Assembly: GCF_900105335.1 (NCBI RefSeq)
Contig: NZ_LT629770.1
Location: forward strand, 62,001-126,000
Origin: Microbacterium paraoxydans
GTDB taxonomy: Bacteria > Actinomycetota > Actinomycetes > Actinomycetales > Microbacteriaceae
DNA: 64,000 nt
Direction of reading: 5' to 3'
Positions 1 through 6,951 of the stretch are shown piece after piece. Position 1 is the first letter of the stretch. Each line of letters begins with the position of its first letter. The notes beneath the pieces are model-generated. The model was not told where the DNA came from. It did no database searches and saw nothing but the letters and a program-made list of their open reading frames with translations. A program made the translations under genes and the position numbers.

Positions 1-1
1 C

Positions 2-184
2 CTCGAGGAGGCGGACGCCGAGCGCGAGAAGGAAGCGCGGCGCATCGCTGAGGAGCAGCGCAAGACGCGCGCGCAGCAGTTCTTCTCCATCGGCCTCGCC
101 GCGTTCAGCGCCGTACTCGCACTCATCGGCGGCATCGTCGTCTGGACCGTGACGGCCGGGCTGCAGCAGATCGCAGGAGGTTGA
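2..184 (+). CDS. C-terminal part of a prophage coiled-coil membrane protein (5' end outside window)
   Basis: The open frame enters from the left edge and stops at a TGA at 182-184. It encodes about 60 residues: a highly charged Glu/Arg/Lys-rich helix of about 25 residues, probably coiled coil, then one hydrophobic segment ([20 protein letters not shown]). I do not recognise the family. The stop lies 2 bases before the next ATG, so it is co-transcribed with the collagen-like and holin genes. By position it belongs to the late or lysis region of a prophage. A helper membrane protein of the lysis cassette is possible but inferred from context only. Confidence 0.6.
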   Translation, partial: LEEADAEREKEARRIAEEQRKTRAQQFFSIGLAAFSAVLALIGGIVVWTVTAGLQQIAGG

Positions 185-186
185 GC

Positions 187-783
187 ATGTTCTCGACGAA
201 GATGTGGACCGTCGGTTACAAGGTCATGGGCGCGCTGATCGTCGTGCTCGTGCTCGGCGCGATCGTCCTGGTCTCCCTGAACAACGCGCAGCTCCGTGCG
301 GAGAACCAGGACATGTACGCCGACCTGCAGGCGTCGCAGTCGAACGCGCAGAGCCTGTACGAGCAGCTCCTCGCCGAAGGTGTCGAACCGGAGGGAGAGG
401 CCCCCGCAGAGGTCGCCTCGGGGCCAGCGGGTGACCCCGGCCCCCGAGGAGTCCCGGGGCCGACAGGACCCCGCGGGAGCGACGGCGAGGACGGCGAGAA
501 CGGCACCTCCGGTCCCGCAGGGACTCCTGGTGCCGCCGGCGAACCGGGCGAGCCTGGCGCCTCCGGGCCGCCGGGGGCGGCTGGGCCAGCGGGGCCGAAG
601 GGGGACCCCGGTCCGTCCGGCGCCCAAGGTCCCGCCGGGCCCACTGGCGCCCCTGGGCCAGCCTGTCCCGCGGGGAGCGAACCGGATACCCGCTGGATCA
701 ACATGGCCGACACCGAGCTCGGCCCGTTCATTCCGACGCAGGCGACCGTCTGCATACCGACCGCCGTAGGAGGCACCCCATGA
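187..783 (+). CDS. Membrane-anchored collagen-like (Gly-X-Y) prophage protein
   Basis: This encodes 198 residues. Residues 13-31 form one transmembrane segment and 33-63 a predicted coiled coil. Residues 79-159 are 27 uninterrupted Gly-X-Y triplets such as [10 protein letters not shown] short tail with two cysteines follows (CPAGSEP, TVCIPT). I chose ATG at 187 because AGGAGG sits at 175-180 with ideal spacing; the TTG at 181 would leave no ribosome-binding site. The gene overlaps the holin gene by ATGA. Collagen-like repeats are known in phage tail and surface proteins. A bacterial trimeric triple helix anchored in the membrane is inferred. The function in this lysis-type cassette is unknown. 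Confidence 0.75.
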   Translation: MFSTKMWTVGYKVMGALIVVLVLGAIVLVSLNNAQLRAENQDMYADLQASQSNAQSLYEQLLAEGVEPEGEAPAEVASGPAGDPGPRGVPGPTGPRGSDGEDGENGTSGPAGTPGAAGEPGEPGASGPPGAAGPAGPKGDPGPSGAQGPAGPTGAPGPACPAGSEPDTRWINMADTELGPFIPTQATVCIPTAVGGTP

Positions 784-1283
784 GCAAGCTCACCGACCCC
801 GCTTGGTGGAAGGCCGCGCTGCTGCGCGCCGTCTACACGGCCATCGCCATCGCGATCCCGTACATCGCCGCCGTGCAGTTCGCAGACGTCCCGTGGCTCA
901 TGGCAGCCTCGGCCGCCACGGTCGGAGCGATCCTGTCGTTCGCGACGTCGCTGTTCGGGCTGCCCGAGTCCGAGGGCGTGGACTTGCCCTGGTGGCTCGC
1001 CGCGCTCGAACGAGTCGCGAAGACCTTCGGCCAGTCCCTCGCTGCCGGACTCACCGGAGCAGTCCTTCTCTCCGACGTCGACTGGTCGGTCGTGCTGCAG
1101 GCCGCTCTCGGCGCCGCTTTCATCTCGCTGTTGCGCCTGATCCTCGCCACCCTTCCCGCGGACCCGACCCCCGCGGCGGTCGCGCTCGCGCAGACCGAGA
1201 ACGGCACCCGCGCAGACACTCGGAAGGAAGATCCGGCACTCGGCACCCGCGCGCGCGACTCCCAGAGCCGCACCTTCCCCTGA
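780..1283 (+). CDS. Phage holin, r1t-like family
   Basis: This 167-residue protein has two hydrophobic N-terminal segments (about residues 12-31 and 38-58). A typical r1t-holin stretch follows: [20 protein letters not shown], a short Asp-containing turn (LSDVDW) and another membrane helix ending LLRLILATL. The tail is polar and charged. Holins of this family form lesions in the cytoplasmic membrane that release endolysin at the end of the lytic cycle. It overlaps the collagen-like gene by 4 bases (ATGA) and is the last gene before a strong terminator, as expected for the end of a late operon. No endolysin is inside the window; it probably lies just upstream. Confidence 0.75.
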   Translation: MSKLTDPAWWKAALLRAVYTAIAIAIPYIAAVQFADVPWLMAASAATVGAILSFATSLFGLPESEGVDLPWWLAALERVAKTFGQSLAAGLTGAVLLSDVDWSVVLQAALGAAFISLLRLILATLPADPTPAAVALAQTENGTRADTRKEDPALGTRARDSQSRTFP

Positions 1284-1299
1284 GCACTGCGCCGCGCAC

Positions 1300-1341
1300 A
1301 AGAGACCCCCACCCAGCCTTCGGGCCAGGTGGGGGTCTCTT
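1300..1341. terminator. Strong bidirectional terminator between prophage late genes and a minus-strand gene
   Basis: A perfect 14-bp stem is formed by AAGAGACCCCCACC (1300-1313) and its complement (1328-1341) around a 14-base loop. It lies between convergent genes ending at 1283 and 1348 and can serve both strands. Confidence 0.85.
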
Positions 1342-1347
1342 CTGCGT

Positions 1348-2001
1348 TCACTGCGCGGGTTCGGGCGGGGAGAGCACGTTGAACGAACCGGAGTACCAGA
1401 CGTTCGCGCCCTTCTTGCTCAGCAGTGACGGGTTGACCCGCTTCTTGCTGTTACCCATGAAGAAGAACACGTCAGCGTAGGTGAGGCCGACGGAGGCCCC
1501 GACGCGGACGTCGGCGGATGCGAACTCGTCGTCGACGGTGACGCTGAAGTCGCGGACCTCGGCCGCCCCGAACTCGTAGAAGATGCGTACCCGGTCCTTG
1601 AGGACGAGAACGTGGGAGGTGCCGTACGAGGCGTGCGCCCGGTCATCGACGAGAGCCCACTGGTAGCGGTTCGCCCACCGGATCGTCCCACCGATCTCCT
1701 GCACCTGCAGCTCGGGATCCGGCGTCGGCGTCGGCGTCGGCGTCGGCTCGGGCTCCGGCTCAGTCGGCGGCGTCTCCGGGTCCGGCACAGGCTCCGGGAG
1801 AGGTTCCGTCTCATCGGCGGACACACGAATGTCGTGCGTCTCGTCCGTGGTGGTGGCAGTCGGTTCGTCGGTGGGCGCGACGGCAGAGGTAGGCGAGGGC
1901 TCCGGTGAAGGGAGCGTCTGACCGAAGATCAACGCAGTGACGATACTTGCCGTAGTTGCGCCGATTACCGCTGCCGTTGTCGCCGAGCGGATCGGCTTCA
2001 T
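1348..2001 (-). CDS. Secreted or membrane-anchored prophage protein with Pro/Thr/Glu-rich linker
   Basis: This encodes 217 residues. Residues 1-29 look like a signal or anchor segment (basic start, then hydrophobic AAVIGATTASIVTALIFG). Residues 30-100 are a low-complexity Pro/Glu/Thr linker with a repeated TP run. Residues 103-217 look globular and rich in beta strands, including FFFMGNSKKRVNPSLLSKKG and ending in a proline-rich tail. I do not recognise the C-terminal domain. It is transcribed opposite to the lysis genes, between them and the attachment site, a usual position for lysogenic-conversion (moron) genes. A surface role is inferred from signal plus linker plus domain. Start ATG at 2001; no strong ribosome-binding site is seen. 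Confidence 0.6.
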   Translation of the reverse strand: MKPIRSATTAAVIGATTASIVTALIFGQTLPSPEPSPTSAVAPTDEPTATTTDETHDIRVSADETEPLPEPVPDPETPPTEPEPEPTPTPTPTPDPELQVQEIGGTIRWANRYQWALVDDRAHASYGTSHVLVLKDRVRIFYEFGAAEVRDFSVTVDDEFASADVRVGASVGLTYADVFFFMGNSKKRVNPSLLSKKGANVWYSGSFNVLSPPEPAQ

Positions 2002-2087
2002 CGGTCTACTTTCTTACTGGCTTGCGCTAAGGATACCCATAGGGAGTCTCCGTGAGCGACCGTCGTACGTGATCGTTATCCCGCCAG

Positions 2088-2450
2088 TCAGGGTTCGTCG
2101 AGGACGGCGGGGTCCGTGGTGATGTAGAGGGGGAGCGCAGCGGCTTGGCCGTGCCCCAGGAGCTCGGGCGTGGAGGGGGCTGGGAGTGATCGTCGGTGCT
2201 GGCCGAGAGCGATCCACGGTTCGAGGTCAGGGAGGGCACGCAGTGCCGTGCACAGGGTCGCCGTGTGGCGGTCCTCGAAGTAGCCGACCCAGGTGCCCGC
2301 CGCCTCAGCGAGCACGTCGCGCCGCTCGCCGGCGACTTCGCGCAGTTCGGCGAGAACGGGTGCCGGGTCGGTCGTGTACCTGTTGCGGGAGCAGATCGCG
2401 TCGAGAGTGACGCTGAGCCTCACGGTCGGGGAGAGTCCTGCGGATGGCAT
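2088..2450 (-). CDS. Hypothetical prophage protein, 120 residues
   Basis: The frame has a good Shine-Dalgarno-like GGAAGGA upstream of ATG at 2450. It encodes a soluble, mostly helical protein with regular high-GC codon use (for example ELREVAGERRDVLAEAAG and GYFEDRHTATLCTALRALPD). No family is recognised. It is divergent from the DUF3263-like gene at 2511, with a 60-base gap holding both starts. This arrangement near an attachment site suggests a small regulatory or lysogeny-related pair, but nothing in the sequence proves this. The overlapping plus-strand frame is its shadow. Confidence 0.5.
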   Translation of the reverse strand: MPSAGLSPTVRLSVTLDAICSRNRYTTDPAPVLAELREVAGERRDVLAEAAGTWVGYFEDRHTATLCTALRALPDLEPWIALGQHRRSLPAPSTPELLGHGQAAALPLYITTDPAVLDEP

Positions 2451-2510
2451 GGCCGGGTGTCCTTCCTCCGGCCGAGGAGTCGAGTCTATGCCTGGGCGAA
2501 GACACCGCGA

Positions 2511-2828
2511 ATGTCAGAGGTGCTGGGCAAGATCGAAACCGTGACGCCCCAGCTACTTCTCGACTTTGAATCCCGATGGACGCAGCAGCACACCCCAGCG
2601 AAGGACGTTGCGATCCGCGTGGATCTTGCGATCACGCCAGCCCGCTATTACCAACTCCTCATGCGCGCAGCAGACTCGCTAGAGGGGATCGCCACGCACC
2701 CCGTCACGGCTCGCCGAGTACGCGAGCGTCGCGCTCTGAGCGAGGCCGCCCGTGGGCACAGATTGGGCACACTTCCTCACCCGCATCCCCCCGTGATACC
2801 CCCTGTTACCCCCGCTTCTGCCGCATGA
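2511..2828 (+). CDS. DUF3263-like protein
   Basis: The 105-residue protein has the layout of DUF3263: a conserved FESRW motif at about residues 19-23, then a helix-turn-helix-like segment (ITPARYYQLLMRA) and an Arg-rich C-terminal helix (RRVRERRALSEAARGHRLG). DUF3263 proteins are small actinobacterial and actinophage proteins of unknown function with a likely DNA-binding fold. The longer open frame that begins at 2196 runs antisense through the neighbouring gene, so I start at ATG 2511, which gives the expected length. No strong ribosome-binding site is seen. It is the last prophage gene before the tmRNA-like attachment site. Confidence 0.65.
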   Translation: MSEVLGKIETVTPQLLLDFESRWTQQHTPAKDVAIRVDLAITPARYYQLLMRAADSLEGIATHPVTARRVRERRALSEAARGHRLGTLPHPHPPVIPPVTPASAA

Positions 2829-2866
2829 ATCCGCGGGCGACGCCATAGGCCGGCGCATCGGGCAGA

Positions 2867-2890
2867 GTTCGATTCCCCCCAGCTCCACCA
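2867..2890 (+). other. Prophage attachment site: copy of the 3' end of tmRNA (ssrA)
   Basis: Bases 2867-2890 read as the T-loop and acceptor end of tmRNA: GTTCGATTCC followed by CCCCAGCTCCACCA, including the encoded CCA. The bases just upstream cannot form the 5' side of a T-stem (they would have to be G-rich), so this is a 3' fragment and not a complete gene. The prophage genes end on its left and an ssrA-type terminator follows on its right. Integration into ssrA is common for actinophages. The intact ssrA should lie at the left end of the prophage, outside this window. Confidence 0.75.
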
Positions 2891-2910
2891 GGTCGCTGTC
2901 ACACGGAATG

Positions 2911-2948
2911 AGGCCCGCCTCCCTAGTGTTCACTGGGGAGGCGGGCCT
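2911..2948 (+). terminator. Terminator of the former ssrA 3' end
   Basis: A 13-bp stem AGGCCCGCCTCCC (2911-2923) pairs with 2936-2948, and the loop contains a further AGTG/CACT pairing. It lies 20 bases after the tmRNA CCA end, as expected for the native ssrA terminator left downstream of the prophage. Confidence 0.75.
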
Positions 2949-2949
2949 T

Positions 2950-3048
2950 ACCTTCCCGCCGTGGACGATCGAGACCGAGAACGGAACCGAGTACGCGCTG
3001 TGGTGGGAAGCCCGTCAGGGAAGCAACTGCGAAGACGGTCTGCGATAG
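2950..3048 (+). pseudogene. Possible 3' remnant of a gene
   Basis: One plus frame without a usable start reads about 32 residues of protein-like sequence (TFPPWTIETENGTEYALWWE, then ARQGSNCEDGLR) and ends at a TAG at 3046-3048. Trp-rich, acidic sequence with ordinary codon use suggests the tail of a truncated gene rather than random sequence. It directly follows the ssrA terminator, so an older insertion could have cut it. Family unknown. Confidence 0.3.
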
Positions 3049-3075
3049 GCTCCGCGGCGCGGTGACCGCGATCCT

Positions 3076-3420
3076 CTACGTGGTCACCCAGCGGACGCCA
3101 TCGGTGTCGGGGGCGAAGCGGCGCCCGGCGTCCGTCTCCAGTTCCTCCATGAGGGGGATGATGACGCTCCACAGCGCCCAGTGCTCCGGAGTGCCTTCAC
3201 CACCTTGTGCCCTCCCCTCCCATCGGGCGGCTGCGGGAAGCGGAACGCGGAAGCCGAACCGGGTCCCCGTCGAGTCGGTGACCTCCGCGCTCAGCGATCC
3301 CGCTCCGGCCGCCAACTGCGTCAGGGTGAAATCCCGGGGGATGATGAGTGTTCCACGCGCACGGTCCCAGGCCTGACGGACAGCCGTCAGGAACGGCCCC
3401 GCGATCATATCGGTCGTCAT
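3076..3420 (-). CDS. Hypothetical protein, 114 residues
   Basis: A soluble protein with a start at ATG 3420 (MTTDMIAGPFLTAVRQAWDR). The codon pattern is typical of the host genome. Conserved-looking segments are FRVPLPAAARWEG and HWALWSVIIPLMEELE. No known domain is recognised and there is no signal peptide or membrane segment. It is a lone minus-strand gene just outside the prophage, separated from the DUF2188 gene by a 213-base gap. That gap holds only a small hairpin (GTCCCC at 3509-3514 with its complement at 3521-3526) and no convincing gene. Confidence 0.6.
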   Translation of the reverse strand: MTTDMIAGPFLTAVRQAWDRARGTLIIPRDFTLTQLAAGAGSLSAEVTDSTGTRFGFRVPLPAAARWEGRAQGGEGTPEHWALWSVIIPLMEELETDAGRRFAPDTDGVRWVTT

Positions 3421-3633
3421 CAGAAGTCTTCTTCCCCGATCGGCGGGACAGCGCCCGCCCGTTCGACTCCCTCACCGCGATGATCGCAGGCGGAGGGACC
3501 GGATGTCTGTCCCCTCTTCGGGGGACGCGAACGGATCCCAGGCCGCGTACGACCGATCCGGCGCGCGCGCAAGGGGGTCGGAGACGAGCGGCGTCGCGCG
3601 GTACCAAGGGGGTCCACGACGAAGGGAGAGGCC

Positions 3634-3861
3634 ATGCCGAAGGGCGATGTCGACACGTTCCACCAGGAGGGTGGCTGGTTCAATCGCGTCCAGGGCGAGG
3701 TGAACACGTTCAGCGGGCCGCATGACACGAAGGACGAGGCGGTCGCCGTCGGGCGGGAGACGGCTCGGGCGCGTCAGGTCGAGCACCTCATCCGACGGGA
3801 GGACGGCACGATCGGGGAGCGGAACAGCTATGGCGACGACCCCAGGGACGTCCGCGGCTGA
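3634..3861 (+). CDS. DUF2188 domain protein
   Basis: The 75-residue protein matches the DUF2188 pattern: an N-terminal strand with GGW (residues 13-15), then HDTKDEAVAVGRETAR (about 30-45) and a C-terminal IRREDGTIGERNSYGDDP. DUF2188 proteins are small soluble proteins of unknown function, widespread in bacteria. ATG at 3634 is preceded by GAAGGGAGAGG. It is followed on the same strand by a DUF7882-type gene; the two could be co-expressed. Confidence 0.75.
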   Translation: MPKGDVDTFHQEGGWFNRVQGEVNTFSGPHDTKDEAVAVGRETARARQVEHLIRREDGTIGERNSYGDDPRDVRG

Positions 3862-3918
3862 GATGCACGCGGCATGACGGCCCTGGTGGCGGAGTCGGGC
3901 GAGGCCTACGATTCGCAC

Positions 3919-4233
3919 ATGGGGTTCATCATGTACGACAGCACGAGCCAGCTCCACATCGAGGACCGCGCGCTCGCGCACCTCAAGGTCGTGATCGCGA
4001 CGAAGCTCCGACGCAACGAGAGCTTCACGGTGTCGTGGACCCACCCCGAGGGCGATGCGTACGGACGCTCCACGATCTGGCTGCATCCGTCGATCCCGCT
4101 GCGCTTCACGTTCGAAGGGCGGGAGCCGCCCAAGCTGAACCCGAAGTGGATCGATGACCTCATGCAATCGGCGAACTCCACCGGAGGCATCACGCTCGTC
4201 GACGAGATCGTCCAGGGCTCCACGACCGAGTGA
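3919..4233 (+). CDS. DUF7882-type protein (paralogue 1)
   Basis: The 104-residue protein starts MGFIMYDSTSQLHIEDRALA. It carries the features of this Microbacteriaceae-specific family: an EDRALAHL motif, KLRRNESF, STIWLHPSIPL and a C-terminal WIDDLMQSAN. It shares all of these with the protein at 6952-7293. I chose ATG 3919 over an upstream in-frame ATG at 3874 because the family begins MG(K/F)-I-Y. The function of the family is unknown. It ends just before a terminator and is convergent with a small acidic-protein gene. Confidence 0.75.
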   Translation: MGFIMYDSTSQLHIEDRALAHLKVVIATKLRRNESFTVSWTHPEGDAYGRSTIWLHPSIPLRFTFEGREPPKLNPKWIDDLMQSANSTGGITLVDEIVQGSTTE

Positions 4234-4240
4234 CAGCGAA

Positions 4241-4270
4241 GGAGCCCCACCTCGTGAGAGGCGGGGCTCC
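4241..4270. terminator. Bidirectional terminator between convergent genes
   Basis: GGAGCCCC (4241-4248) pairs with GGGGCTCC (4263-4270), with further inner pairing of TC and GA around the loop. It lies between genes ending at 4233 (plus) and 4290 (minus). Confidence 0.75.
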
Positions 4271-4289
4271 TGGCATCCGGACGAGCGGC

Positions 4290-4466
4290 TCAGTGCGAGC
4301 GGTCCGGGTCTTCGGCGCGCACGTCGTCCCCGTCGTCATCCGATCCGTCCGTGGGCGGAACGGTGCGCGGCTCGCCCTTGTTGTCCTCGGCGCCGAGGTT
4401 GTCGTTCTCCTCGGGGCCGGGGGAGGGCTCGGTGCTGATGTCGTTGCGGTCGCTGTCGTTATCCAT
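4290..4466 (-). CDS. Small highly acidic protein, 58 residues
   Basis: Reading the minus strand from ATG at 4466 gives MDNDSDRNDISTEPSPGPEE and ends EDPDRSH before TGA. There are many Asp and Glu residues and almost no hydrophobic ones, so it is probably disordered. A good ribosome-binding site (AGGAAAGGAA) precedes the start, and the gene lies just after a terminator shared with the convergent gene. Small acidic proteins like this are frequent in Microbacterium genomes. No function is known. It is not part of the lipoprotein gene's frame. Confidence 0.6.
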   Translation of the reverse strand: MDNDSDRNDISTEPSPGPEENDNLGAEDNKGEPRTVPPTDGSDDDGDDVRAEDPDRSH

Positions 4467-4554
4467 GGGCGTTCCTTTCCTCGGATGCCTCCAGCCTCGT
4501 CCATCACCGGCCGCAGGCCCAGCCGCTTGACAGCCGACCGGATGGTGTGTGCCG

Positions 4555-5103
4555 TCAGCGGGGGCCTTCGATGAGGAGGAGTCCTTGCTTCGTGTCGGCG
4601 ACCTTCACCCAGCCGTCGCCGAAGAGGTAGGTCATGCCGTACCCGTCCTCGTCCGTGCTCATGGCGAACTGCGGGTCCTCGGTGACGTACGTGCCCTGGG
4701 CGTCTTCCTCGCTCCGCCACCCCTCCTCCTCGAGGCCCGCCTGTGCGCGCTCCGCCTCCTCGATGGACAAGGGAGACCAGCCGTACATCTGCCCGTGGTC
4801 CGAGGGCACGCTGAAGTCCGCCCAGAAGCAGAGGAGTCCCTGTGTCAGCTCGACGTCCCCGACGCGGAACTCGCGCGGCTCTGCCGTCCAGCCGGCGTCG
4901 GTGAGGGCCGCGACGGTGCCTTCGGAGATCATCGACTCGCACGTGAGCTCGTCCCCGCCCGGTGTCGCGCCCGCGCCGCCGTCTCCCGTGGGAGCGGCAG
5001 AGCCCGGCGCCGACGGATCAGGGGTGCCGCCACCCGTGCACGCGGTGAGGGCGGCTCCCGCGAGCACGAGACCGATCAGGATCGCGAGTCGTCGGGTGGT
5101 CAT
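4555..5103 (-). CDS. Hypothetical lipoprotein
   Basis: This 182-residue protein has a type II signal peptide with lipobox LTAC (Cys at residue 22), followed by a Gly/Pro/Ser-rich linker to about residue 50. The mature domain contains two further cysteines (LTCES and LLCFWADF) that could form a disulfide, and segments such as GWSPLSIEEAERAQAGLEE. It is expected on the outer face of the cytoplasmic membrane. The domain is not recognised. It lies 15 bases downstream of hisN on the same strand and may be transcribed with it. Confidence 0.75.
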   Translation of the reverse strand: MTTRRLAILIGLVLAGAALTACTGGGTPDPSAPGSAAPTGDGGAGATPGGDELTCESMISEGTVAALTDAGWTAEPREFRVGDVELTQGLLCFWADFSVPSDHGQMYGWSPLSIEEAERAQAGLEEEGWRSEEDAQGTYVTEDPQFAMSTDEDGYGMTYLFGDGWVKVADTKQGLLLIEGPR

Positions 5104-5118
5104 CGTGGCCTCGGAGAG

Positions 5119-5916
5119 TCAGTCGTGCAGGAGACGGAGGAACTGGTCGTGAAGGGTGCCGTTGGTGGCGAGTGTCGAGCGCGCCGAGATCGTCTCGGAG
5201 CCGTCGAATGCCGTCATGCGCCCGCCGGCCTCGTTCACGATCGCCACAGCCGCTGCGATGTCGTACTCTTTCACATCGAACTCCGCGACCGCCTCCAGTC
5301 GCCCTTCGGCGAGGAGCATGTAGGCGTAGACGTCGCCGTACGCCCGATCGCGCCAGACGTGCTCGCTCAGGCGCAGCAGGGCATCCAGCTGCCCGGCGTC
5401 ACGCCACTGCGCGATGCTCTGGAAGCTCACGCTGGCCTCGTCCAGCGAGGAGACGGTCGAGGTGGCGAGACGGCGCTCGGTGCGGTCGCTGAGGGTCCAG
5501 GCGCCATGTCCGGCCGCCGCCCACCAGCGTCGACCGAGGGCGGGCATGCTGACCACGCCGACGCGCGGCACGCCGTCGATCGCGAGAGCGATCATCGTGC
5601 CCCACAGAGGAACGCCGCGGAGGAAGTTCGCGGTGCCGTCGATCGGGTCGATGATCCACTGCCGGGCGGTGCTGCCCTGAGCGCCGAACTCCTCGCCGAA
5701 GATGCCGTCGTCGGGTCGTTCCTCCTCGAGGATCCGGCGGATCGCCCGCTCCGTCGCCAGGTCGGCGTCGGTCACGTGCGAGTGGTCCGCCTTCGTGGAG
5801 ATCTCCAGGTCGGCGGCGTCGAAACGCGGGAGCGACTGGGCATCCGCGGCGTCGGCGAGGCGAAGGGCGAGCTGGAGGTCGGCGCGCAGGTCGGCGGCGT
5901 CGGGAGTGGCGGTCAC
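5119..5916 (-). CDS. hisN: Histidinol-phosphatase, inositol-monophosphatase family
   Basis: This 265-residue protein has the inositol-phosphatase signatures: GEEFG, the metal-binding WIIDPIDGTANFLRGVP and a C-terminal YDIAAAVAIVNEAGG. The RRWWAAAGHGAW segment resembles actinobacterial HisN, which removes phosphate from histidinol phosphate in histidine synthesis using Mg2+. The open frame extends to 6027, but the extra residues are low-complexity; I chose GTG at 5916, which gives the usual family length. A general inositol-phosphate phosphatase is the alternative. No other his genes are nearby. Confidence 0.8.
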   Translation of the reverse strand: MTATPDAADLRADLQLALRLADAADAQSLPRFDAADLEISTKADHSHVTDADLATERAIRRILEEERPDDGIFGEEFGAQGSTARQWIIDPIDGTANFLRGVPLWGTMIALAIDGVPRVGVVSMPALGRRWWAAAGHGAWTLSDRTERRLATSTVSSLDEASVSFQSIAQWRDAGQLDALLRLSEHVWRDRAYGDVYAYMLLAEGRLEAVAEFDVKEYDIAAAVAIVNEAGGRMTAFDGSETISARSTLATNGTLHDQFLRLLHD

Positions 5917-6070
5917 GCTCTCAGGATAGTCGCCGCCCCGACCGCGCCCGCAGAGACCATCGGCCAGGATCAGGGGCGAAACGCCCGAGCCACGCCCGGG
6001 CCGCGCCGGATTTCGTGTCGGCGCCAACCGCTGGTAATGTAATTCCTCGGTCGGGGTTATCCCGGGCCAC

Positions 6071-6144
6071 GCACCTCTAGCTCAATCGGCAGAGCAACTG
6101 ACTCTTAATCAGTGGGTTCAGGGTTCAAGTCCCTGGGGGTGCAC
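6071..6144 (+). tRNA. tRNA-Lys (anticodon CTT)
   Basis: The cloverleaf is complete: acceptor GCACCTC with GGGGTGC, D-arm with AGCTCAATCGGCAGAGC, anticodon stem ACTGA/TCAGT around loop CTCTTAA (anticodon CTT), and T-arm with GGTTCAAGTCC. CCA is not encoded. An intrinsic terminator follows directly. Confidence 0.95.
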
Positions 6145-6150
6145 GGAACA

Positions 6151-6184
6151 AGCCTCAGAGATCTCGCCATCTCCGAGGCTTTTT
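6151..6184 (+). terminator. Intrinsic terminator after tRNA-Lys
   Basis: AGCCTCAGAGAT (6151-6162) pairs with ATCTCCGAGGCT (6169-6180) with one mismatch, and a T-run follows at 6180-6184. Confidence 0.85.
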
Positions 6185-6312
6185 CTCTGCCCGTTTCGGG
6201 GCCGGATCGCTCGGGCCGGGATGGAAACCGTGCCTTTCGCGGCCGGGAGAGGCACCTTCTCGAACCCGCACGGGGCGGGAGGGGCGGCGGGATCTGGGGG
6301 GTGGGGCGCGCG

Positions 6313-6588
6313 TCAGGCGCGGCGGACGGACAGCAGCTGCCAGCCCTCGGGAACCTTCGCCTCGATGCCCGCCATGTCGTCGGCCTCGATCTGCTCGACG
6401 CCGTCGACGCGCTGGAACGTTCCTGTCGCCTCCATCTTCGCCTCGCCCTTGAGCATGCGCACCGGGGCGGAGGTGAGCGCGTAGCCCGGTTCACGATGAG
6501 CATCGAGCTGGGTGTGGACGTCTTCGAGGGATGTCCCGGTGACGTCGACGGTCATGGATCCTCGGGGGCGGATGAGGGCGACGAGCAT
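6313..6588 (-). CDS. Hypothetical protein, 91 residues
   Basis: A small soluble protein with ATG at 6588 (MLVALIRPRGSMTVDVTGTS). It shows an alternating strand-helix pattern, with LEDVHTQLDAHREPGY and a C-terminal VPEGWQLLSVRRA. No family is recognised. It lies head to tail with the 6618 gene (30 bases apart, same strand) and may be co-transcribed with it and with the DUF7882-type gene upstream. The 168 bases between tRNA-Lys and this gene contain only the tRNA terminator. Confidence 0.6.
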   Translation of the reverse strand: MLVALIRPRGSMTVDVTGTSLEDVHTQLDAHREPGYALTSAPVRMLKGEAKMEATGTFQRVDGVEQIEADDMAGIEAKVPEGWQLLSVRRA

Positions 6589-6617
6589 CCGTCCAGTCTA
6601 CGAGCGGACCGTGCTGC

Positions 6618-6896
6618 TCAGAGATCCCAGTCGAGCGTGGAGCGCACGTCGACGGGGGCGTCGTGACCGGCGTCCTCGCGGATCAGGTAGACGACGACAC
6701 GCGACTGCGCGGTGATGAGCACGCTCGTCAGAGTGTCGCCGGTCGCCAAGTCGATGAACGTCGGTTGCGAGCGCGCCGCCGCTTCGATCCGAGACATGAG
6801 GTCCGCGACATCCGTGCTGCGAGGCAGGAGGAAGTCGTGCCCATCGATCTCGATGTGCGTCGTCGTCATTCCCGTCTGGTTCCCCATGCGCTCCAC
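6618..6896 (-). CDS. Hypothetical protein, 92 residues
   Basis: The protein core (from MTTTHIEIDGHDFLLP) looks soluble, with a helix DVADLMSRIEAAARS and a strand-rich second half (TLTSVLITAQSRVVVYLIRE). A perfect AGGAGG (complement at 6905-6910) sits 8 bases before a GTG at 6896, so I prefer that start over ATG 6887 or ATG 6869, which have poor sites. The frame extends much further upstream, but only as antisense to the neighbouring DUF7882-type gene. No family is recognised. Confidence 0.6.
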   Translation of the reverse strand: MERMGNQTGMTTTHIEIDGHDFLLPRSTDVADLMSRIEAAARSQPTFIDLATGDTLTSVLITAQSRVVVYLIREDAGHDAPVDVRSTLDWDL

Positions 6897-6951
6897 GGTA
6901 CGAACCTCCTCGGAACCCGACAAGAGGGGTTGAACCCCGTCGAAGAGCGTG

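Noticed and set aside
181..186. TTG start for the collagen-like gene
   Set aside because: The AGGAGG directly abuts it with no spacing; ATG 187 is ideally spaced.
1690..1760. GTCGGC repeats as a non-coding tandem repeat
   Set aside because: They encode the Thr-Pro linker of the minus-strand anchored protein and are explained by coding.
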